Source: Gymnothorax reevesii (Eukaryota > Chordata > Actinopteri > Anguilliformes > Muraenidae). Taken from it: a DNA stretch of 64,000 nucleotides. The notes beneath the pieces are model-generated. The model did no database searches and was not told where the DNA came from. It worked only from the letters and a program-made list of their open reading frames with translations. How positions within the stretch are numbered: position 1 is the stretch's first letter; each line of letters opens with the position of its first letter. Shown in pieces: positions 45,001 through 57,000 of this stretch. The position numbers and the translations under genes were made by a program. Where the stretch lies: assembly GCA_029721435.1 (NCBI GenBank), contig CM056577.1, positions 112,590,219 to 112,654,218 of the forward strand, given 5' to 3'.

Positions 45001-48000
45001 ATGCATAAGTGCATATGGTGTGGGACACTTGCATGTTTAAAAAGCACCATGAATGCTGTAAGGTATATAAAGGTTTTAGAGCAACATATGCTCCCCTCCA
45101 GACAACATCTATTCCAAGGAAGGCCTTGTGTATTTCAGCAGGACTATGCTACACCATGGTAAACGGGCCCCTGTCCCAACTTTTTTGAGACCTGATGCAG
45201 CCATCAAATTTGAAATGAGCTCATTTTGTAGATAAAATTGTAAAATTTCTCAGTTTCAACATTTGCTATGTTATCTCTGTTCTGTTGTGAATAAAATACC
45301 GGCTGGTGTGATTTGAAAGTCTTTGCGTTTAGATTTTATTCAGAATTTACTCTTACTCTTTGTCCCAACTATTTTGGAATTGGGGTTGTAAAATATGTAC
45401 CATAAACTAACTCACTGTGAGCCCAGCTGCACCGAAAACTGAGAAGCTTGAGTGAAAATCCATTTAAAATGGTAACATAACTGTGGAGTTACTGGCTGAT
45501 GACTGTAAAAACAGTTGGTGACCATTCAAAATGTTCAGAATTGGAACGGACAGTCAGATCAATGATTGTTTTTTGTCACCTGGTGTATCCCACCTTGTAA
45601 CTTAGAAGGCCCTGCTGAAAAAATGAATGGTTCACATAGTCTGAAAATGGACATTTCGGACTATTTGTGCCAACAGTGTCAAAATCTGCCTTATGAAATG
45701 GAAATGAACACACTGCTCGGTTAGATTGGTCATGGATAAACGCAATCTAAATGATAGTAAGGATACTCTTTCAACCCAGTATGCTGTTCATCTGAGTATA
45801 CTCCTGGAGCTCAACTTTTGCTGTCAAATAGAAAAGTGCACCGGTGTGCCTTATTAAAACAGCTGACTCATGCATTCCCCCTTTGCCTCAGGATTAGCCC
45901 CATGGTGCACATAAAGGAAGAGCCCGGAAGCCCCCCCAAAAGCCCCAAGGTGGAGGAGGTGATCCAGGCCGAGGTGTGCCCCGCAGCCGACACCCCTCTG
46001 TCGCCCACGACCTTCATCAACTCCGTCCTGCTGGAGAACGAGCCCGCCGCCTCGCCCCAGAAGTGTCTCAGCGTCGCCTGTTTGGAGAAGTGAGTGACAG
46101 CCCTTGGACCTCTGTCCACAACTGGGCAACTGCCATTCACCTCCGTCAGTGTAGTGTCTGACTGCCATTTGGCTGTAGTCTATGAGTTTACACGTTGCCT
46201 ATGAATGGAATATACTACAGCACATTCGTACATACTGATCAGGAATGGACCGCCCAAGCAACTGAAGTGTGAATTCTACACGGTTTACTTCACCTGAAGT
46301 GAGATTTAAAGCTATAGTCTCCTCCACATACACCTCCCCCACCCCCTCTGTCCTTCCTCCGACGCCATGTGCCCCCCCCCCTGAAAGCACCGTCTCATGC
46401 CCTCGGAAACCAACGCGCCCCCTCCCGCTGAGAAGCAGGTTCGCCGCACACAGAGCGCCATTCCCACATCGAGATTTGTTTCCTGTTCTCACAACCAATG
46501 CTCACAACACACCGGCATTTAGAGGCTCACGCAAACGTATTTTCAATAGTAAGTAGGCTGACAGACATAACATTACTAAGGTTAGCTTTCACTGCAGTAA
46601 GCCAGCACTGACCTATTAAACCATGACGTCTCAGCAGGGAGGCTTCGGGACACAGTGATAGAGGGAGGGCAGGAAAACCGGAGTGCCAAATTTGAGGGAG
46701 GGAGGGAAGTACACGGCAGCAGAAAAGGAGTTGTGGAACCGAGCCAGGGAAACGCTCATCTGGCCCGAACGATTCCTATTGGTTGATTTATTTTCGTGTT
46801 TGCAGCCTCCAGAGAGTGGATTTTTCTGGTTCCTTTTGCAATGAGTAGTGTGTAGGAAATACTTTAGAGACTTAATAATCATCAAACAAGATAATGATTT
46901 TAACCTTGGGAAAGATTGTTGACTATAGCTTTGAGTGTGTTTGTACCCGAATGTGTTATTGGTAGAACCAATAACATCTTCAATGATTGGTCTCAATATT
47001 TATTTTTCTCCTGTTATTGGCTGGGTTATCAATTTTACTTGCAATATTGGACATTGCTTGAGGGAAAGGTCTTGGCAAAGCGGGCCTCAATGGTTTTGAT
47101 TGACAGTTGACGTGAACAGTGTGTTCGTGTACCATGTACAGTGCTTGACAAATTAATTAGACCACCTGTCATAAGTAAACGGGAAAATTTAAGAAATTTG
47201 TCAAAAACTTTTTTAAATGAAAAAAAATTATTTTGTTATTTCTTTGGCAACTTATAAACTGAAATCACTAAATAATCCTTATTCACACACCAAAACAAAA
47301 AAAACTATTTTGCATGGCCTCCTTTGGCCTTTAATAGCAGCTTGCATTCTTGCGGTCAATCACTAAAACTTATTTTTATGTTCAGGAATGCAAGAAAATT
47401 ACTGTCATTTGGCATCTTAAATGAAAATATGCTAAACTATTTTTTTTCTGCTTTTTTGTAAAACTGAATTTGAAAATTCATGGATAACAACAATAATTTT
47501 AGCATTAAAAATATCATTTCTGTTAAAGAGCTTGTGCGTACTAGTGGATTAACCATTACAGAAACATAAAAATTATTTTGGTAATTACCAACACTGTTGA
47601 TTTAGGACACCTGTGGCATAAACCTTACATTGGGTGGTGGTCCAATAAATTTAACTACTGTATGTAATTGAGATTAATTTTGCTTTGCATTCGGTTTTTT
47701 CTTTGAGCTTGTTCTGGTACATGACCACAACGTTCCTGTTCATTTAATCTTGATAAAGATGGAAAGCCTACTGCCATTACTATCAGCCAACTGGCCATTT
47801 TAGGTCTGTCGTCCTCCTCAATAGCCTTAGAGCCCTGTAGCAGCTGAGCCCAGTGTATCCGTGTAGTGCCTCATTGTGTTTCTATCTTTCAGTGCTCCAC
47901 TGATGTCAGAAGTCTCTAATGTTCGCTCAAGACTACCCTCCACATCTTCTCATCCCAGACCACTACCAGGGTTAGCATTTCAAAATGGATCCATGTCCCC

Positions 48001-51000
48001 AGAATGCTAAACGCTGTGCCCTTATTGTGAACAGAGTTGTCCCTGGATGCTCTGTTCTTAGTTAGTATTCTGGAACAATAATTCTCTAAACGAGCGAGTA
48101 GCTTCTACTGTTCGTACTTCACTTGTCTGTTTGATGTAAATAGTTGGGTGGCATGGGGTTGTGGTCTAAACTGATGAGGTGATTTCTTCTTCTTCTTCTT
48201 CTCCTTCTTCTTCTCCTTCTTCTTCTTCTTCTTCTTCTTGTCCTTCTTCTGGTCCTTCTCCTTCTCCACTGGTCCTTCTTCTCCTTCTTCTTCTGGTCCT
48301 TCTTCTTCTTCTTCTCCTTCTTGTCCTTCTCCTCCTTCTTCTTCTTCTTCTTGTCCTTCTTCTTACCCTTGCCCTTACCAAAAACATGGTTTTCAAGATA
48401 CTTCTACACCCCATCAGGTTAACTACATGGATATTTTTAAACCAAATTCGCAAATAAAACGCCTCTGTTACAGACTAATTCTGAAGTAGGAACTAAACCA
48501 GATGTTGTACTTCCTAAATCAATCAGCAAATTGCTGAACAGCCCTCGGGTCTCCTTGATACTTACTCTCAAAACAGTAAAGCATTCATTTAGTTGTCTGA
48601 TTTTTGTGCTGTACCTGGTAGATTTATTGGCTTGGAAACTGTTGGAAAACTGTTTTCTGAATAGATCATCCAATATGGATGAAAACACCAAAGATGACAG
48701 TCTGCCAGTGCAACAGTACATGATCAGAATAAAAATGTGCCAGTGTTTAACACAGTGGGGTCACTGTATTAAATGGCAAGCAGTCTAGCTGTCGGATTTC
48801 AAACTCACTGCAGTGGCTAACATGTTTATGCTGTTTGTGCTAGTTGTAGCCCCCGGATTAAGTCTGCTGCTAATGTGGATCTATGGTCGTTGTCTCTGAA
48901 GTTGCCGCGTCCATAGACATATTCTTGTGGATCTCTACAGGCCGCACATTTCAACCAATTCATTTGATATTTGTTGTGGCTGGGTAATGCCACTTACAGT
49001 AGTGTGCAGTGGTGATGTAGGGTTCTGCCGATGCTGGTCAGCGGTGTTCGGCCCCAACCAGCACTCGGAATCCACCGACCACCGCTCGGCCCAGAAAGTG
49101 CTTTTTCCACACGGCACATTTTTTCAATGATTAGTTAAAACGAACGCATCCAGTGTCCAATAAAACCACAAGAAACGAAACATAACTGACCCTAAATATG
49201 TCCCGTCCCCCCCTTATGTTACTGTCAGAATGGCGAACTTTCATTTTCAACCCGCTCCCTGACATAGCCAATTCGCGGGAATCGTCTGCGGTGGTCGTCA
49301 TAGCAATCCGCCTATTGTGCATGTATTATGCTTTGACATGAGTGTAGCTGAGTGCAGACGGCTCGCGGAGACATGGCCAAACGGGAGAATCAGGGCCCAA
49401 TTGACAGATTGTTAAGGTGAGATTCAGCGTTGCGCTTACAAGATAATAACAGAGTTCGAAATTCGGGGTAGTTCGCTAGTGCACACAAGTAAAAATTTAA
49501 AGCAGATTCGTTAACTTGTCTTCAAACTAGTTCGAGTGTTGAATAAAATATTGTCAACATGGAAAGAATTCCGTGGCCAACCTCTTTATCTGCTTTTTAT
49601 TTCCCTGAACGATTTCAGAAGGGGGCGCCAATAGTGTTCACTGACCTGGGGCATATCGCAAGACATGTCCTCCCACCCATTTGCGAAGGCATTTAGTCGG
49701 CAAAATGAAATTTAATGCCCATTTCAAATTTAAGTGGTCTGTTTTGAAGCTCCTTGACTTCAAAAAGGTAAAATGCCAACTTAGCTGTTTATATTTGTTC
49801 AAGATGAATGAATGTCTTTTATCTCATGAATTGAATCGGCTACTTGTTCAGTGAAATTATGCGTAATAAACAGCTCAACTGAAAAAGTAAGCTTCCTACG
49901 TGCACGGATCCGTTATATGATATCGTATCAGTGTTGGCTATATATCCCGCACTTCGGTTTACATGAACGGTATTCTTTAAGCACTATGTTCCATGAGTTA
50001 GAATGAACAAAATGATCTAGTTTCATGTTATCCAGTCTGACCTTAATTGTGGCTGATGACCAGTCTGCCTGGTTTCGGTTTATTTTGATACTGCGTTGTG
50101 CATTTGCTTTGTATAGTTATTTTCTCTGTCATAAAGCTCCTTGCAGCCGCGAATATCTGTCATCAGAATTTTTGAGTGAGAGAGCCTACTGTTAACTAAG
50201 CAGACATTCACAGGTATTGCTAATTGACAGACTCCAAGATTTATACCTAGGATATAACTAATCACATGGATTTCAACCCTGAAATATTTTGCAATTAGTC
50301 AGTTCTCTTTGGGGCTAGTCCAAAAGGCCACAGTCTTTGGCAGTCTGGGGGCAGAGGCTCAAAAGTGTTTTTGAGTGAAGTGTGGAACTGCTGTGTTGCC
50401 TGAATGCGACCCACTTCCAGCAAGGACCATGTCTTTCGCAGCAATGTTTCCACGAGCAGTGTCATATAAACTCGACATGCTCTCACTGTAACCATTGTTT
50501 TATCTCAATCCTAGGTCCCAACTGTCTGAGCACTTGGAAGGCATCGACACAGAACTGGAGAACCTCCAGACCATCCTAAATGGGCAGACAATCAATTTTG
50601 ATTCTTCACAGATTTTCGATGTAAGTACTCCGATTTTCCATCTGCTGACTCTTGTGGGTGGATGCAAATAAACTGAAGTTGATGTAATTCTATCCGTTGG
50701 ATCTTGGTTTGGTTTTTATTAGCTCACCTGGTGAGCTATTGCCATGGCACAGTGCCTGTTGTCCAGTTTTCCTTTAATAGCTTCTCAAGTTCTATGTGGT
50801 AGATTAAGATCACACATGGTTTTAATGCTCCTCTCTCATGACCCTGGCCAAGTGTTGGGTTTTTTTGTATATTTTCAACTTCTCCACTTCCACTGATCAG
50901 ATTTGGATGTGTCATTTGGACTGTAGACAATAGTTTATTATGGGACATGCAATAATTGCACACATCTTGAGAAACTTTAAGTTAACCCAGATTTCCTTTT

Positions 51001-54000
51001 CATGAAATTGAAGCAAGAACTTGGACTAAACTGTTAAACTGCCTCAACACCCGTTGTTACACCTAGTGCACCACTTGCACGTGTTTTTGCATGAGTGTCA
51101 TTCCATGTGTGGCAGTTTTAGTAATAAGAGCTGAGCATTTTCCATTTATCATCTCTTGAAATTTGAAGATGATTTGACGACAACTCTACCTCCAAGTTCG
51201 GGGATGGCCATTGGCTAGCTACAAAACAACCTCTGAGAACTGTGGCTCGGTGTTTAAATGTAAGCCAAAGCTTCAGAAGCAGACTCTGGCACAGGTTCGG
51301 GACAACTAATACTGTACAGAATCAGCCCCGTTCTGGAAGACCTTTGATCAAGAATGCCATGAGAAGACCGCTTCCTGATGATAACAGCGTTGCGACAGTG
51401 CTTTGTGACCACACAACATCTTTGACCTCAACTCCCGAGTGACCAGAGGCGCTAACGTGTTCGACAAGGCAATTAAGAATCGTCTACGAGACAGAGGTTT
51501 GCAATGCGAGCATCCTGCAGTCGCCCACAACCACTTAACCGTCATAGAAGAGTTCGCCGTGATAGGCGCAAACGTTCTGTCTGGTGGAATTGTGGTCAGT
51601 GGGCAAAGACTGTGTTTACAGATGAATCATACTTCTCGCTCCGGTTCATTGATGGCCGGATTCGTGTTTATCTTAGTTTAGGAGAGATATTTGCTTATGT
51701 CAGTGCTGCTCAACATCTAGTTTTTGGAGGAGGAAGTGTGATGGTTTGTGCGGGGATGTCCATGAACAACAGAACCCCTCTGTATTTCGTCAACGGAAAT
51801 GTGACTGGTCAGCGTTATCTCAACCCAACTTGTCACCGATTGAGCATGCACGGGCTGAACTAGGCCAGCGAGTTCAGTCACATTGCGTCCCTGTCGTCAA
51901 CATCCGGCCACTGACTCGGCGATTAGTCGCAGAATGGCACGTGATCCCTCAACATTATTTCCGATGCCTGGTGAACTGTATGCACCAAAGTTGTCAAGAA
52001 TGTGTGAATGTGAACAGTGGCCACACCAGTTAATGAAGCTTCTGTGTCTCCTGTGGGCATCATTTTGGGGAGTGCATTACTTTTTTCATCAGGGTAATAA
52101 ACTAAATCTGATCAAAGTTTTTTGTTTTGCGTTTTCTGTTCTTGAGCCATCAAAGGATTATTTTGTCATTAGTCGTCACCATTTTAGCTTGTTAGCTTAT
52201 ATTCATATGCGGACATATTTTTGACCTGTAACTTCTTTCGAGTGGTATACAATTAGCCAGTGGTTCCCAACCCAGTCCTCAAGGACCCCCTGTCCTGCAG
52301 GTTTTTGTTGCAGCTTTACTTTTGCACTCCTTGTCCATTTCAGGCCTAATGCACCTTCATGCACACCCTGTTCAGGTAGATCTTTTTCAATCAGTTTGAA
52401 GCCCTTAAATGGATGGGTTTGAAAGCGTAAAGCTGCAGCGAAACCTTTCATGGCAGGGGGTCCTTGAGGACTGGATTGGGAACCACTGCAATAGGCTATG
52501 TTTTTTCATAATCATACTCATAAAGAAGGCACAAGTTCTAATCTTTATTTTGAGGTGTCAGGAAGATATGTAGGACATAAAATGTTCGTGAATTTTTAGG
52601 TTGCCTGCCGTAGGCCAGGAACCTATTGTCGTCACTTTGCGTCCGGTGTCGTTGTCAGTGTCGTCCGTTTAAAGCCGTATCTCAAAAACAGTCTGGATAA
52701 CTTTTTTTGAAAATTTGGGTTGTGATCAAATGGATCATAAAGTTAATGCCCGAGCAAAAATGTTTTTGATTGAATTGTTCGTTTATACTTGGCGGCCATT
52801 TTTATGTCTCAAATGGTCATTTTTGGCACTTGGGTGCAATTATTTCAAAAACTTTTGGTTTTTTTTTTTTTTAATCCCAGCAATGGATTCAACAGTGTAA
52901 ACGGCTTTTTGATTGAATTTTTCCTTCATAGCACCACCTAGGCAACGTGTCTGGACTTCATTTTTTTTTTGGGATGTTTTGCCACAAAATGTGCTGTAAA
53001 TTGGTTATTATTGTGTTTGTAGTATAGGTATGAATTGAGCATGTGCAGCATATCTTGTTTGCTGAGCGTTGTCGGATGGTCGAATTTGACCTTGAGCCGA
53101 AAGGTCAAGGTCAAATGGCAAAAATGCGATATAACTCCCTTAATACAGCATTTAGAGCTTAGGTATGTATGAGGCACCTACAGGGAATCAGGTATGCCGA
53201 ACATTGTGAGTCTGTCACATTTGACCTTGGTCTTAATATAGCATTTAGAGCTCAGTGGAGTTGCCCGATAATGGTAACTAACACCCCTTTCTCACTGAGC
53301 TGCATTGGCCGGCAAAAGTGTGCGGATGAAATGTCTCTCTCCTTTCACGGAGAAGAGTTGATTTGAAAAACCGTGAATTGATTTGCAATGTTACGGGACC
53401 ATTTGCCATCACCACCAAAATACGCGAATAAATTAAACGGGTTTAATTTTTTCGCATATGCCAAGCTGGACTTTTTAAAGCCATTATTGTGTAGACACGG
53501 CGTTGCTTTTGCAAGAATTCATGTTGGCTTCCGGTTGAATCCGCGGACTGATGCTCGTTACTTTTCTCCTGTTGGGCTGTAGCTGCTGGCAGCCTTCAGG
53601 GCCCCTGGCCCTCTCGTCATGTGTGGCACTGCTTTCTTTGCCCTTTATGTCCTCATGTAGGCCTGTTGGGAAAGAGTTTTAAGGATTCAACAAATAAATG
53701 GAAATAAATGCTCTTGAAGCTTTCTGAGCATTGCATGCATAACACTAATAACATAAAAACAATGTTTGATCTTTAAATTTTTTATTTAATGTATTAATGG
53801 TTAATCATTAATAAATTATTATTGAATAATTAATTATTATTAAATTTGATTAATTAAATTGATTTGTGGAGTCTTCAATGTGTTTCACCAAAATCTAGAT
53901 TTTTGAACTAAAAATTCTCCCAAAATGTGTATTTCTGTAGTTATTTACCGAATCCTTCAATATTTTCAAACAAGCTAGTGAAAGACACTGTGCTTTAATC

Positions 54001-57000
54001 CTTGCCAGAGGTGGTTGCACAAAGTAGTGAACAAGGGTGCCAATAATGATGAAACCATGATTATGGTAAAGTTTTTTGTTTTGTAAATAAATGGTTTGGT
54101 AGTTAACATTAATAAACTTTTGTATTTTTTTATTTTGGCATTTATAACGTTATTTTTGTGTAGTATTTTGGTGCATTTCTAGACAGAAGAGCCAGTAAAT
54201 CTTGAGGCCACTGTATTTTGTGTTCTGTTACAATGCATTAATTCCATTTACTGAATGTCCAGACTGTCAATTGGAACCTTGAAACTCACATGTTGATTCT
54301 AAAACTTGATTTTTCATTAGAATTGTTGCTAGTGGGCTGGTGCAGTGAAATAGTGTTACGATTGGTTGCTGTATTTTGTAGTGAACGTTGCCATCTTTCA
54401 CAGGTGTTCAGTTCCTCACTATCAAACTCGGAATTCAGTTTACCGGATTTGGACAGCAGCCTTGCCAGTGTAAGTGTCATCATTGATTAATTACCTGACT
54501 ACATCTTTTGCGCTAATAATTTCTAGAATTGATGCCTTTCCTACACTGTGTTTTGGTGATTACTTGTAACTGGTATATTTATTAAAGGAGAGGATGTGTG
54601 TATTCATTTTGGCTTGCTTCTTATTGAAGATCCAAGACCTGCTCATACAAGACCAGAGATCAAATAATACCAGTGAAAACTCCACCGATGCCGGTGAGTG
54701 CGCCCATTGATGTTCTGCAATGTACTTAGGCATCTGAGTGCTGGTCCAGGCGTCGTCATTGAATCATCTGAAATTGGATGGCGGCTTTAATCAGATCTCT
54801 GTTTTTAAAAATTGCTGCATATCTGCCTCACTGACCTTGACTTTTGAAACATGCAACAGTTTTGCTAATGTACGGAGTCACATGCTTTTTCTGGAAAACA
54901 TAGATGGCCACTTCATTGCTCGATGGTGCTTTTATGTGAATGGAATTTTTGAGAGGATTTGTTACTTGTGCTGTCCATTTGCAGCATAAGATGGAAGTCA
55001 AGCAGTCCAATGTTGGAAAAACGATTTGTGACAGAATTAAGGAAATGTTTAAACCCTATGAGCAATTGCCAAACATTGCCTATATATGTATAACCCCCAT
55101 GTAAAACTTCGCCACACAGGATTTGAAATCCAGATGGATAGGGAAAATGACTCGAATGGAGGAGGGTCAGTTTATATTCATACAAAACCCAAAACCAGTG
55201 AAGTTGGCACGTTATGTAAATCGTAGATAAAAACCGAATACAATGATTTGCAAATCCTTTTCAACTTGTATTCAATTGAATACACTGCAAAGACAAGATG
55301 TTTAATGTTCAAACTGAGGAACTTTTTTTTTTTTGTGCAAATAATCAATAACTTAGAATTTAAAGGCAGCAATACATTGCAAAAAAGTTGGCACAGGGGC
55401 CTTTTTACCACTGTGTTACATCGCCTTTCCTTTTAATGACACTCAGTAAACGTTTGGGAACCGAGGAGACCAATTTTTGAAGCTTTTCAGGTGGAACTCT
55501 TTCCTATTTCCTATTCCTATAAGTTGGTTAACAGTCTGGGGTCTCCGTTAGCGTATTTTACGCTTCATAATGCGCCACACATTTTCAATGGGAGACAGGT
55601 GTGGACTACAGGAAAGCCAGTCTGGTACTACCAGTCTCTTTTACTGCGGAGCCATGCTGTTGAAACACGTGCAGAATGTGGCTTGGCATTGTCTTGCTGA
55701 AATAAGCAGGGGCGTCCATGAAAAGGACGTTGCTTGGATGGCAACATATGTTGCTCCAAAACCTGTGTGTACCTTTCAGCATTAATGGTGCCTTCACATA
55801 TGTGTAAGTTGCCCATGCCTTGGGCACTAATACTCCCCCATACCATCACAGATGCTGGCCTTTGAACTTTGCGCCTATAACAGTCCGGATCGTTCTTTTC
55901 CTCTTTGGTCCGGAGGACACGACGTCCACAGTTTCCAAAAACAATTTGAAATGTGGACTCGTCAGACCACAGAACACTTTTCCACTTTGCATCAGTCCAC
56001 GTAGATGAGCTTGGGCCCAGCAAAGCCGGCGGCGTTTCTGGGTGCTGTTGATGAGTGGCTTTCGCTTTGCATTGTAGAGTTTTAACTTGCACTTGCCAAT
56101 GTAGCGACAAACTGTAGTTACTGACAGTGGTTTTCTGAAGTGTTCCTGAGCCCATGTGGTGATGTCCTTTACACACTGATGTCGGTTTTTGATGCAGTAC
56201 CGCCTGAGGGATCGAAGGTCATGGGAATTCAATGTTGGTTTTCAGCCTTGTCGCTTCCGTGCAGTGATTTCTCCAGATTCTCTAAACCCTTTGACGATAT
56301 TACGGACCGTAGATGATGAAATCCCTAAATTTCATGCAATAGCTCGTTGAGGAATGTTGTTTATAAACTGTTCGACAATTAGCTCACGCATTTGTTCTCT
56401 AAGTGGTGACCCTCGCCCCATCCTTGTTTGTGAGTGACTGAGCATTTCAGGGAAGCTGCTTTTATACCCAACCATGGCACCCACCTGTTCCCAATTAGCC
56501 CGTTCACCTGTGGGTGTTCCAAATAAGTGCTTGATGAGCATTCTTCAACTCTCAGTCTTTTTTGCCACTTGTGCCAGCTTTTTCTAAATTTCTAAATTTC
56601 TAAATCAAATTCTAAATGAGCTAATATTTGCAAAAAATTACAAAGTTTACCTGTTCAAACATTAAGTAACTTGTCTTTGCAGTGTATTCAATTGAATATA
56701 GATTGAAAAGGATTTGTAAATCATTGTATTCTGTTTTTATTTATGATTTACACCACGTGCCGACTTCACTGGTTTTGGGTTTTGTATATTTATTGTAAGT
56801 CGAGTTCTGTAAATACAAAAAATGTCAGTTGAGATTAAAAATCAAGTTTTGTTTCCTTTACTTGGCTATGAAATTTTCAAAATCATTAATGCGTAGGAAG
56901 TAAGTGGATCTTTACTGGATCTTGGACACCTTAACTGCAGGTGTTCAAAATTTGATGGTGACTGTGGAAAACAAAGACCTTTAAAGTCGATCATTACTTC

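Noticed and set aside
45854..46168. Long minus-strand open frames
   Set aside because: They are antisense to GC-rich hsf1 exon 9, which has family identity on the plus strand.
48166..48489. Arg-rich and Ser/Leu-rich open frames
   Set aside because: They translate the TTC/CTT triplet tract and have no other content.
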